From positions 1 to 50,706 of the IMG/VR virus record IMGVR_UViG_3300042324_001056: a stretch of 50,706 nt of DNA; one strand, 5' to 3'. Positions within the stretch are counted from its first letter, which is position 1. Each line of letters opens with the position of its first letter. Under the pieces are notes generated by a model. It had not been told where the DNA came from, ran no database searches, and saw nothing but the letters and a program-made list of their open reading frames with translations. The stretch is from a virus. This document shows, one piece after another, positions 15,258 to 22,524 of the stretch. Position numbers and translations under genes: made by a program.

Positions 15258-16379
15258 TTAGTTTTCGATTGTTTCAAACTTATTTAAAAAAGGTTTACTA
15301 TATTCTGGCTTAACCATTTTCCAGGCCTTTTCGCTCACATCTTTGCCATTTGCAATTCCAAAAATGATACCATGATTAACATCGCTCAAAGCTAAAACTT
15401 GTTCAGCAAATTCTTTTTGAGTCAACATACCATCTCTTAAGATCGAAGAGCAAACTGCTAAATGATAGTGCATTACTTGTTTAAAATCTGCCATGATTTT
15501 AGTTTGAGTTGCATGAACCCAATCATAAAACTCATCTGGTACATCATTAAGCATTTGCTCTGGCAATTTACCAAATTTCATTAAGTTTTCCCAAATATCG
15601 TATGAAGAAACATTAGTTAAGATTCGGTGCAAAGTACAGTAATCTTCAAACTTGATTTTAACCCTTAAGTTAGAAGGAAAGAAACGTAAGACATAACCTT
15701 CTTCGTTGGCTTTGTTCAAAGCTTTTAAAGTTGAATATAATTCTGGACCCAAATCAAAGACTTGAGTAGTTTTAACAATATCAGACTTTTTAACACCTGA
15801 CATTTTAAAATAGGCCTGTGCTGTAGTCCAATGTAATTCATCGTCTCCACCTTCTTTCCAATTCCAAGATCGATTAAGGGCCGCACCTAAAAATGTAATC
15901 TTTTCTTTGCCATAATCAACCACAATTCTATTTTCTGGGTAAATAATCTCACATAAATAGGCAACAGAAGGTTCAAAAGCATCTAAGATGTATTTGGCCT
16001 TTAAGATCTCTAAGCCTCGAATGGCCTGATCTGATGTAAAAGATCCACGAGTTGATAAGATCCACTCATTCTTATAGTTAAATAAAATACCCAAGGATCC
16101 ATCCATTTTTTCTTGAACATAAACATAGTCAGAATTTGACCATGGAATCATAGTCGCTGGCAATTCTTCGTAGTTAAAAAACTTTGGAAATGGCTTAATG
16201 ATAATATTACCAGTTTCATCATCGGTAATAACTCCACGACAAGACAAAGTAACATCGTCCCAATACTTCTCATACTGTGTGGATTGAGAGTAATTGTAGA
16301 TTGACAATGGCAAAGTAGGGTGTGACTGACGAATCAACCAACCTGCTTCTACATACTTATCTAATATTGCTTTGTTCAT
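15258..16379 (-). CDS. RNA ligase, T4 Rnl1 family
   Basis: 373 aa, the usual Rnl1 size. Nucleotidyl motif I is EKMDGSLG with Lys91 as the AMP acceptor; motif III region YLCEIIYPE (Glu144); motif IV EGYVLRF (227-233); motif V VKIKF (240-244). The N-terminal FPKFFNYEE segment is typical of T4 RnlA. Rnl1 joins 5'-phosphate to 3'-OH RNA ends and, in T4, repairs tRNA anticodon-loop breaks together with Pnkp. Here it lies 28 nt upstream of the Ro60-like gene, so the two may be co-expressed. Confidence 0.88.
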   Translation of the reverse strand: MNKAILDKYVEAGWLIRQSHPTLPLSIYNYSQSTQYEKYWDDVTLSCRGVITDDETGNIIIKPFPKFFNYEELPATMIPWSNSDYVYVQEKMDGSLGILFNYKNEWILSTRGSFTSDQAIRGLEILKAKYILDAFEPSVAYLCEIIYPENRIVVDYGKEKITFLGAALNRSWNWKEGGDDELHWTTAQAYFKMSGVKKSDIVKTTQVFDLGPELYSTLKALNKANEEGYVLRFFPSNLRVKIKFEDYCTLHRILTNVSSYDIWENLMKFGKLPEQMLNDVPDEFYDWVHATQTKIMADFKQVMHYHLAVCSSILRDGMLTQKEFAEQVLALSDVNHGIIFGIANGKDVSEKAWKMVKPEYSKPFLNKFETIEN

Positions 16380-16381
16380 TT

Positions 16382-16786
16382 TTATTTAATTTTATCAATA
16401 CTAATTACAGATCCTTGACCGTGCATCACTTGAATAACATAAGATCCTAAACAATACATATCTCCGGTAAACGAGTTAGCATAACTCTCATCAGTACATT
16501 CTTTACCATATTTGGCTGCACATCTAAATAAGACCCAAAGTAAACTTTCACGAGGTTCAAATCCCATTCGGTATTCTCGATCTCTGTACTTGTCAGATTC
16601 ATACCAATTGCACACGTGTTCGATAGCACCATCGATGTCATCTTTGATTCTGTTCCACATGCGATCAGTCCATCGAGATTCATGTTCATCTCGTCTTTGT
16701 ATCTTTAGAACAAAGTCTTCGATTGACTTTTTACCTTCTTCGCTTTCTAAAAAAGCTTCAAGCTTTTCTAACATATCATTTGCCAT
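16382..16786 (-). CDS. Hypothetical protein
   Basis: 134 aa, N-terminal helices (MLEKLEAFLESEEGKKSIEDFVLKIQ) and a basic/aromatic centre (RDREYRMGFEPRESLLWVLFRCAAKYG). I have an impression of similarity to uncharacterised phage proteins but no family name. Two bases upstream of the RNA ligase gene, in the same operon. Confidence 0.6.
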   Translation of the reverse strand: MANDMLEKLEAFLESEEGKKSIEDFVLKIQRRDEHESRWTDRMWNRIKDDIDGAIEHVCNWYESDKYRDREYRMGFEPRESLLWVLFRCAAKYGKECTDESYANSFTGDMYCLGSYVIQVMHGQGSVISIDKIK

Positions 16787-16865
16787 CTTTGTGTATTTTA
16801 TAATTAAAGTACATCCCGAAAATGAACATAATCGTTAAACATATTGCTCCTACTATATCTTCCAT
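16776..16865 (-). CDS. 29-aa membrane peptide
   Basis: MEDIVGAICLTIMFIFGMYF followed by NYKIHKDGK: one transmembrane helix with a short basic tail. It overlaps the start of the next gene by 11 nt and follows the previous gene by one base, which supports it as a real small gene. Function unknown. Confidence 0.5.
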   Translation of the reverse strand: MEDIVGAICLTIMFIFGMYFNYKIHKDGK

Positions 16866-16866
16866 C

Positions 16867-17004
16867 TTATTCTTGTATTAAAACGTATTTGATTCCTGAT
16901 TCAGTTTGACAAATCTTTCCAGACTTGATAATTTCTTCTACTCGCGTTGGATCTTGTCGGGCAATTAGCGCCAAGGTTTGTTCCATATAAATAATCTTAC
17001 TCAT
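16867..17004 (-). CDS. 45-aa hypothetical protein
   Basis: MSKIIYMEQTLALIARQDP then a helix ending in KYVLIQE. The PTRVEEIIKSGKIC pattern looks like a small helix-turn-helix or adaptor segment. The start overlaps the upstream gene's 3' end; an internal Met7 is an alternative start. Confidence 0.5.
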   Translation of the reverse strand: MSKIIYMEQTLALIARQDPTRVEEIIKSGKICQTESGIKYVLIQE

Positions 17005-17146
17005 CGTCTTTGTCATTAGATTTTGAAGACCAAGTTGGTGTTAATAAAAGACCCCACATGGGCCACGCTGATTGTGTAAGATAGCATACCGCTCCGATCA
17101 AAGAGAAGAAAGCTATAAAGACTAGTGATACTGCAAAATGTTTCAT
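16997..17146 (-). CDS. 49-aa single-pass membrane protein
   Basis: MKHFAVSLVFIAFFSLIGAV gives a signal-anchor helix, followed by SAWPMWGLLLTPTW and an acidic tail SNDKDDE. Function unknown; one of a run of three very small genes between 16776 and 17146. Confidence 0.55.
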   Translation of the reverse strand: MKHFAVSLVFIAFFSLIGAVCYLTQSAWPMWGLLLTPTWSSKSNDKDDE

Positions 17147-17147
17147 A

Positions 17148-17537
17148 TTATTTATTGATAATTACTGTGAATTTTTTGTCTGAAGATAATATTAGTTCAT
17201 CGACCCATTTTTGAGCTTCTTCGTTTGAGTTAAAGTTGTGTCCAATTCCTTCTTTGTAACTAAAGCGAATATTTACATGCGCTTTATTATAAATCTTCTT
17301 GTTGACTTCGTCAATTCGATACCATTTGTAGCCATCAAAATAGCTAGTAGGTTTTGGCCATTTGCCACCTTCATAGTCAGACCATCCTGCTAGAACAGCT
17401 TCAGTCATACCATATTGAATTCCTAAGAACTTTTTTGGTTTTGCTGGTATTTCATTGAACCATTTATAACTTGATTCTGTTTCGTATGTTAAAGTAATTG
17501 AATGTACTTTGTCTAATTGAAAATAATTCTTTTGCAT
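17148..17537 (-). CDS. Hypothetical protein
   Basis: 129 aa, alternating strands and loops rich in Tyr, Trp and Lys (YGMTEAVLAGWSDYEGGKWPKP). Not recognised. One base from both neighbouring genes in the operon 18124-15258. Confidence 0.55.
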   Translation of the reverse strand: MQKNYFQLDKVHSITLTYETESSYKWFNEIPAKPKKFLGIQYGMTEAVLAGWSDYEGGKWPKPTSYFDGYKWYRIDEVNKKIYNKAHVNIRFSYKEGIGHNFNSNEEAQKWVDELILSSDKKFTVIINK

Positions 17538-17538
17538 A

Positions 17539-17784
17539 TTAATAAGTATTAGTGATTTGACGTGTTAAAATTTCTGAGTCACCTTCTTGTGAAGAAACTC
17601 CTAATGAGATCGAAGTACCATAAGCTTTTACCTTAATTTCATCTGTGGATTCGTCAAAGTAAAATCTGACAAATCCAGCTCCAGTTGCTTTTTCATTGTA
17701 ACCAACCATGTCTTTGTGTTGGATTGCTGGTGAGAAGATGATTGCACAACCATTGACAATCACATATTTTGCAGCGTCTCTCAT
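17539..17784 (-). CDS. Hypothetical protein
   Basis: 81 aa, beta-rich; begins MRDAAKYVIVNGCAIIFSPA. Not recognised. It resembles small phage proteins of unknown role in size and position only. Confidence 0.55.
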   Translation of the reverse strand: MRDAAKYVIVNGCAIIFSPAIQHKDMVGYNEKATGAGFVRFYFDESTDEIKVKAYGTSISLGVSSQEGDSEILTRQITNTY

Positions 17785-17785
17785 A

Positions 17786-18124
17786 TTATTTTACTTCGAT
17801 AATGTTAGGGTATGAACTCATCCAACCGATTCGGTAACCTGCTGTTTTAAACTTATACGTGGAATCTTGTTTTAGTTTCCCATAAACATCACTAGAATAA
17901 AAATTACCTCTAAACATATCATCCTCAAGCTTAAAAGTTCCTTTGTCTGTATAGACCAAATAAAAGGACTCAATCGTATTTCCGACAGATTGGGTGATTC
18001 TTTCTTTACCTTCAACTTTGGCTTCAATTGTGTTTACATTACCATAAGATGAGATCTCAAATGCAATACCTCCAATGATTATTGCTGCTACTAAGACTGT
18101 GATTAATTTAAATGATGTTTTCAT
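17786..18124 (-). CDS. Signal-anchored protein, first gene of the Ro60 operon
   Basis: 112 aa. The N-terminal hydrophobic helix LITVLVAAIIIGGIAFEI (about residues 7-24) anchors a beta-rich exported domain with YLVYTDKGTFKLEDD and a C-terminal SSYPNII. Proteins of this plan occur in many phages with no known role. It lies behind the class A promoter at 18136-18170, which appears to drive everything down to the Ro60-like gene. Confidence 0.6.
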   Translation of the reverse strand: MKTSFKLITVLVAAIIIGGIAFEISSYGNVNTIEAKVEGKERITQSVGNTIESFYLVYTDKGTFKLEDDMFRGNFYSSDVYGKLKQDSTYKFKTAGYRIGWMSSYPNIIEVK

Positions 18125-18135
18125 GTTTTGTTTTT

Positions 18136-18170
18136 AATTATAGAGTAAATATACGTGATTTATTTGACAA
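18136..18170 (-). promoter_or_regulatory. Class A promoter
   Basis: TGTCAAATAAATCACGTATA then TTTACTCTATAATTAAAA on the minus strand: a near-consensus copy, about 12 nt before the first ATG. Shared almost base for base with the copies at 24579 and 24978. Confidence 0.7.
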
Positions 18171-18178
18171 TAAAAAAT

Positions 18179-18195
18179 AAAGTTGCGAACAATTT
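18179..18195 (-). promoter_or_regulatory. UUCG 3'-end element (TTGTTCGCAACTTT)
   Basis: At the stop codon of 18194-18574, with AAATTG-TTCG-CAACTTT able to pair across one mismatch. No separate strong terminator hairpin follows; the T-rich stretch after it merges with the promoter. Confidence 0.6.
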
Positions 18196-18574
18196 AATAA
18201 TCACAGTTACAATTTTCAGGGATCATGTCTACTTCTTCTAACGCACCCACAATCTTGTTAAAAGCCTCGTTCATTTCTTTGGTCCTTGCAATATAATCTT
18301 TTTGCATATAGTCCATAGCTTCGCGGTATGCATATTCCATCAAGACATTTACATATCTTTCAGTGAAACCGAATGTATCTTTGGCATCACGAATTGTATG
18401 CAATTCACTTGCATCCTCTTTGTTGATTTTACCGGACTTGATATCGGCTTCAATCTTTTCCATGGCTGCCATCTTCAAAGTATTAAACTTTGAAAAGTAT
18501 TTTAGGTCTTTAGGTACATCAGCCAAAGTTTTAGCCTTGGTTGTGTATGCTGCTTTTCTTTCTTCCCAATTCAT
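18194..18574 (-). CDS. Helical hypothetical protein
   Basis: 126 aa, almost entirely helical with many Lys/Glu/Ala residues; C-terminus ENCNCDY. Not recognised. Two bases after the gene at 18577-19488, and last in its transcription unit. Confidence 0.55.
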   Translation of the reverse strand: MNWEERKAAYTTKAKTLADVPKDLKYFSKFNTLKMAAMEKIEADIKSGKINKEDASELHTIRDAKDTFGFTERYVNVLMEYAYREAMDYMQKDYIARTKEMNEAFNKIVGALEEVDMIPENCNCDY

Positions 18575-18576
18575 AA

Positions 18577-19488
18577 TTATGCTAATTGTTTATAAGTTTC
18601 GATTAATTCATTTAATTTACCATTAAGAGCTCTTTGAGAACTATAATCCTTTTGCTTAACTTCAAGACCAGAAACTCGGCCTTTCAGAACTAACAATTCT
18701 TTTAACAATTCTCCAACTGTGCCTTTGTCCAATACTTTTTGTGAACGTTTAGCCAAATGCATGCTAACTAAATCCTCTAACTTCTTACGATTAGCATTCA
18801 TTTTAGTGATACAAACTTCGTAAGTATCAATAGTTGTTGAACTTGAAGTCTTTTCAAATTCTTCAGCTCCAGTCAAATAGCTATCATCTATTTTAACAAA
18901 ACGTAAACCTGAATGAGTTGGAATGTCAATGCGACTTTTATCAATACCATATTGAGCACAAACTTCAAAGAAAAGATCAAGGTTGTTTGGTACATATTTA
19001 CATTTAGTTTCGAAAACATTGGCAGCATCCAAAGAATACATTGGAATAATGCATTTATGAGCACTTACTGGATACTCAATCATCTCGATCGGTAAACTAA
19101 CAATCTCTTCGATGTTTTCATAGATAGCCTTGTGACTTCTATGGAATCTCAAAGCAAAAACCTCATCTTCTAGAGTATTATAAGTAAATTCTTCAGAATC
19201 CTCATCATATTCTCTAGTTAATGCAATTTTGGCATCGATTTCTTTGTATTGATTGATCGAAAGAGTAGTTTGATCTTCGATGTTATCATAACCGATTAAT
19301 CTACGATTGCTGGTTTTATATGTGATTGATTCTGGTTTTTCAGCTAAGACGATAAGTTCACCGCTTCTAAACCCACGCAAAGGATCTACAATAGATTTGC
19401 CATTTACTTCCATTGAAGCATTAAAACCAACTTTAAAGGTGTAAAAACCTGTTTGAGAATCGTAGCCTACTTTGATTGAATTTTCCAT
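18577..19488 (-). CDS. Hypothetical protein with C-terminal coiled coil
   Basis: 303 aa. The first 220 residues look alpha/beta (RGFRSGELIVLAEKPESITY, EYPVSAHKCIIPMYSLDAANVF); the last 80 are a Leu/Lys-rich coiled coil (TVGELLKELLVLKGRVSGLE). No family recognised. First gene behind the class A promoter at 19501-19536. Confidence 0.6.
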   Translation of the reverse strand: MENSIKVGYDSQTGFYTFKVGFNASMEVNGKSIVDPLRGFRSGELIVLAEKPESITYKTSNRRLIGYDNIEDQTTLSINQYKEIDAKIALTREYDEDSEEFTYNTLEDEVFALRFHRSHKAIYENIEEIVSLPIEMIEYPVSAHKCIIPMYSLDAANVFETKCKYVPNNLDLFFEVCAQYGIDKSRIDIPTHSGLRFVKIDDSYLTGAEEFEKTSSSTTIDTYEVCITKMNANRKKLEDLVSMHLAKRSQKVLDKGTVGELLKELLVLKGRVSGLEVKQKDYSSQRALNGKLNELIETYKQLA

Positions 19489-19500
19489 TTTGTTTTTCTT

Positions 19501-19536
19501 TTAATTATACAGTAAATATACTAATAAAACTTGACA
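19501..19536 (-). promoter_or_regulatory. Class A promoter
   Basis: TGTCAAGTTTTATTAGTATA then TTTACTGTATAATTAAAA on the minus strand. No UUCG element precedes this copy. Confidence 0.65.
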
Positions 19537-19545
19537 CTAAAAAAT

Positions 19546-20169
19546 TTATTGCGCTTTTTTTTCGCAAAAAGATCTAAAAGTTGTTAACAATTCATTACGC
19601 GTTGGTTGCCAATACTCTTTTAATTCATCCCAAGTCCATTCTCTTGAACTTAACTTGGTCCAAATAAAGTTGCTTGATGTATAGTCAATTGCTTGGTTCT
19701 CAGCAAATTCGATCCCAAACTTGGCAATTCTCAATGAATGAAATAAACTTTTGATGCCAATGTAGTAGTCGCCTTGTTCCAACTTCTTTTTGGCCTTGAC
19801 CCATGAATTAGAAACAGTATGCGATATGTTGTGTCTGAAACTTTCAGGCTTGTAAACAAATGTGCAGTCAAATGGTTTGATCTGAGCCCAGTCAGGTGCA
19901 AATAAGCATTCAATTGCTCTAATGTGATTGTCTTTGACGTCCTTTCTAAATTTATCAGGAACGATAATATGAATATTGAATTTGTCTGATTTGTATTCTA
20001 CTTCAGGTGATGGTGCATTGGCAATTAAGATAATATCCCAATCTGACTCTTCATTAGCAGTACCATAGACTCTAGAGCCAAACACATAGCAGCCATGCAC
20101 CATTTTTGGGTGCTTATTAACTACTTGACAAATCTCAGCTAAAGTTGGTATTACAAATCCTTCTTCCAT
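19546..20169 (-). CDS. Predicted nucleotidyltransferase (RlaP-like)
   Basis: 207 aa. The polymerase-beta-type signature GSRVYGTANEESDWDI (GS..YG.....SDxDxxx) sits near residues 31-46, and a helical C-terminal domain follows. This pattern is typical of the uncharacterised RlaP family, predicted to add nucleotides to an RNA or other acceptor and sometimes linked with RNA ligases. The substrate is not known. It overlaps the small gene upstream by 19 nt. Confidence 0.75.
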   Translation of the reverse strand: MEEGFVIPTLAEICQVVNKHPKMVHGCYVFGSRVYGTANEESDWDIILIANAPSPEVEYKSDKFNIHIIVPDKFRKDVKDNHIRAIECLFAPDWAQIKPFDCTFVYKPESFRHNISHTVSNSWVKAKKKLEQGDYYIGIKSLFHSLRIAKFGIEFAENQAIDYTSSNFIWTKLSSREWTWDELKEYWQPTRNELLTTFRSFCEKKAQ

Positions 20170-20306
20170 GATTTGTCTTTACGAGAGTACTTGTTCATGT
20201 CTCCATGATCTTTTGTAATCATCATACGGCGAACTATACTAACTACATGTCGAAAGCTTAACCCATTCAAGTTTTCATTTGGCTTATTTTTCTTCTTGTT
20301 TTTCAT
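20151..20306 (-). CDS. 51-aa basic protein
   Basis: Starts MKNKKKNKPNENLNGLSF; very Lys/Arg-rich (RHVVSIVRRMMITKDHGD). Possibly nucleic-acid binding. The TATATTAG promoter box ends about four bases before its ATG, so its mRNA would have almost no leader. Overlaps the nucleotidyltransferase start, suggesting coupling. Confidence 0.5.
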   Translation of the reverse strand: MKNKKKNKPNENLNGLSFRHVVSIVRRMMITKDHGDMNKYSRKDKSWKKDL

Positions 20307-20335
20307 ACTGCTAATATACTAAAAATATTTGACAT
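20307..20335 (-). promoter_or_regulatory. Class A promoter, very close to the start codon
   Basis: TGTCAAATATTTTTAGTATA then TTAGCAGTATG on the minus strand; the ATG of 20151-20306 is only a few bases from the expected transcription start. Confidence 0.6.
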
Positions 20336-20367
20336 AAAAAAATGCAGGCTGAATTATTTTACAAGAA

Positions 20368-21348
20368 TTATAATCCGTATCTTGATTTTAGGGCATTAAA
20401 GTTTTGTAGGATTTCCGCAGCAGACAATGCTCGATTATAAATTTGAGTTGAAGATATTCGACCCTCAAATGTATAGGCATTACCAGGTTCACCACCAATA
20501 TTAACATTTGAATTAGTATGTGTAATATTACCGGTTGCGTTCTGAGAAGAAACTTCATTCCCATTTAAATAAATTTTAATAGTTGAACCATTATAAACAA
20601 GCATTATATAATTCCAAGCATTAAGTGACCAAGGAGTGCTTATTATAACACCAGTTTGGCCAACAACACCATTTAATGCTCGATATATTTGAATTTGGCT
20701 ATTAAGATATAACCACATCCCGTATTGTCTGCTAAGTCCAGTATTTTTGGCAATAATATGGAGGAAATTACCAGTAGTAGTTGGATAACACCAACCACCA
20801 AATGAAATCGTATTAGTTATAATGTCAATACTTGATGTTTCGGGAACACTAACATAACCACTAATACCATTAAATAAAAAGACACCACCATTAATTGAAT
20901 TATATGTCACACCACTCGATAATGTCCCGTTGTTGTTGTAACTACTTAAATCATTAAATGTTGTCCCTGTTTTTGGATAAGATGGAACATAAGCGGTATC
21001 ATTCATTAATGTTAAACCACTTGTAACAATTGATGGATAATTTATATTAGTAACCACATAATTAGGTTGCCCATTAAAATAACTTAAAGCATCATAAACA
21101 GTATTAATGTTTGTTCCTCCATATTGTTTAGCAATACTAATTAAATCATTATCGTTTATCGCAGTAAAAACTCCAGTAGGACTATATAAAGCGTAACCCC
21201 CGTCTGGAATATTAGCTCCGTTGTAAAAACCAGTTAATGAACTTGGTCCACCACCTGTATTATTTGGGGTTGTGTCAATGGCCCAATTGCCTTTAAAAAT
21301 AGAGTCAGCTTCAGATCCTGTCTTATTATATTTGAATTTATTTGGCAT
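20368..21348 (-). CDS. LamG/concanavalin-like phage adhesin or tail-fibre protein
   Basis: 326 aa. Residues from about 110 onward form a LamG-type jelly roll: DLSSYNNNGTLSSGVTY, GVFLFNGISGYVSVP, SFGGWCYPTTTGN, WNYIMLVYNGSTIKIYLNGN and RISSTQIYNRALSAAEI, the order seen in carbohydrate-binding LamG modules. The N-terminal half (YALYSPTGVFTAINDNDLIS) resembles segments found in Bacteroidetes phage structural proteins. Probably a surface-binding virion protein. It has its own GGTAATATATAC promoter-like box and is Asn/Thr/Gly-rich, unlike its neighbours. Confidence 0.75.
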   Translation of the reverse strand: MPNKFKYNKTGSEADSIFKGNWAIDTTPNNTGGGPSSLTGFYNGANIPDGGYALYSPTGVFTAINDNDLISIAKQYGGTNINTVYDALSYFNGQPNYVVTNINYPSIVTSGLTLMNDTAYVPSYPKTGTTFNDLSSYNNNGTLSSGVTYNSINGGVFLFNGISGYVSVPETSSIDIITNTISFGGWCYPTTTGNFLHIIAKNTGLSRQYGMWLYLNSQIQIYRALNGVVGQTGVIISTPWSLNAWNYIMLVYNGSTIKIYLNGNEVSSQNATGNITHTNSNVNIGGEPGNAYTFEGRISSTQIYNRALSAAEILQNFNALKSRYGL

Positions 21349-21364
21349 TATAATCAGATTTTTT

Positions 21365-21378
21365 CTGTATATATTACC
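21365..21378 (-). promoter_or_regulatory. ATATATA promoter-like box before the LamG gene
   Basis: Minus strand GGTAATATATACAG, about 17 nt before the ATG at 21348; consistent with a structural-class promoter. Confidence 0.4.
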
Positions 21379-21395
21379 TTTTTTATTACAAAAAA

Positions 21396-21421
21396 ATCCC
21401 CGTGTAAAAATACACAGGGAT
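21396..21421 (-). terminator. Intrinsic terminator after SPFH gene
   Basis: ATCCC / GGGAT and GTGTA / TACAC arms with a T run on the minus strand, between the SPFH stop (21445) and the LamG promoter. Confidence 0.75.
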
Positions 21422-21444
21422 CTTAAAATGTTAGTTATTTAAAT

Positions 21445-22290
21445 TTATTTAATACCAAACATAGTGTTTGATTTGTCACCTAACATTGTACTAGGTAATT
21501 GGCCGTTCCATTTGTTGATCCACTCAAGTTGTAATAATAGTGGAGTCAAAGTTACTTGCTTCATTCGGTTAGCTTCAGCTTCGGCTTTTGCGGCAGTTAA
21601 CATAGCTTCTGCATTACCAGTTGCTGTTGCCACTTTGATTTTTGCTTGAGCTTCAGCAGTCTTAACTTGGTTTTCAGCAGTTAATGCTGTTTGGACTGCA
21701 TTGTTCTTGGCCTCAATTGCACGTTTAAATGTTTCAGGATAGATTAAGTTTGAAGTCAATTGACTGATAACAAAACCTTCTTTTAATAAATTAGCGTCCA
21801 ATGTAGATCTTACTTTTGTTTCAAAGATTTGACGATTTGAGATTAGTTCTTCGGCTGTGTAAGCATTGGCTGTCATTCTAAAAGCATCATAAATAGTTGT
21901 CTTTAAGAATCCTTCTTCAATATCACCTAATTCTCTACGATATTTTGAAAAGATAAAAGGTACTTTCTCGCGTTCAACTGAATAGTTAATAATTGGCGAA
22001 ACATGAAACTCAGATCCATCTTTAGAGTTTACAATAAATGAGTTGTCAATTTCTTCAAATTTCTTGTACTCTTTGTGTTGCATGAAAGTTGGAAACTCAT
22101 AAATCTTTGTTGTCAATGGATTATAAAAGACCCATCCTGTACATTCTGTTACATCACCGACACCTTTGCCAGATCCATACATGTTAACTTTTACACCTAC
22201 ATGTCCTGCGTCAATACGCTCACATGAATTAATTAAGAAGATTGATCCAAAGATCAATGCTGATAATACTACGATTGCTTTAATTTTCAT
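21445..22290 (-). CDS. SPFH/band-7 (prohibitin-like) lipoprotein
   Basis: 281 aa. An N-terminal hydrophobic segment ends in LINSC, a plausible lipobox with Cys23. It is followed by the band-7 core (AGHVGVKVNMYGSG..., PTFMQHKEYKKF, DGSEFHVSPIINYSV) and an Ala/Glu-rich coiled coil (AEAQAKIKVATATGNAEAML) as in prohibitin/HflK-type proteins. SPFH proteins form membrane rings that influence proteases and membrane order. In a phage this may protect membrane complexes or exclude other phages (inference). Its start overlaps the gene at 22280 by 11 nt. Confidence 0.8.
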   Translation of the reverse strand: MKIKAIVVLSALIFGSIFLINSCERIDAGHVGVKVNMYGSGKGVGDVTECTGWVFYNPLTTKIYEFPTFMQHKEYKKFEEIDNSFIVNSKDGSEFHVSPIINYSVEREKVPFIFSKYRRELGDIEEGFLKTTIYDAFRMTANAYTAEELISNRQIFETKVRSTLDANLLKEGFVISQLTSNLIYPETFKRAIEAKNNAVQTALTAENQVKTAEAQAKIKVATATGNAEAMLTAAKAEAEANRMKQVTLTPLLLQLEWINKWNGQLPSTMLGDKSNTMFGIK

Positions 22291-22513
22291 TTTTATTTTT
22301 ATTTTGATTGTTTGTGATTACTGTGTAAATTGAGTATCCTATCGCACCGATACAAGTTGTGTAAATAAAGAGTCCAGCGAAGAATGCAATATCGTTTGGA
22401 TATGTCATTAAAAAATTTGCTAGATCTAATGCGAACAGTGTCGCGACACCCATACCAAACCATAGTATGTACGTGTTAAAAAAGTTAAGGAATCCTTTTA
22501 GTTTTTCTTTCAT
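22280..22513 (-). CDS. Two-helix membrane protein
   Basis: 77 aa with two transmembrane helices (YILWFGMGVATLFALDLANF and IAFFAGLFIYTTCIGAIGYS) and a Lys/Asn tail. Overlaps the SPFH lipoprotein start, so the two may form one membrane unit. Function unknown. Confidence 0.6.
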   Translation of the reverse strand: MKEKLKGFLNFFNTYILWFGMGVATLFALDLANFLMTYPNDIAFFAGLFIYTTCIGAIGYSIYTVITNNQNKNKNEN

Positions 22514-22524
22514 GTTAGTTATAT

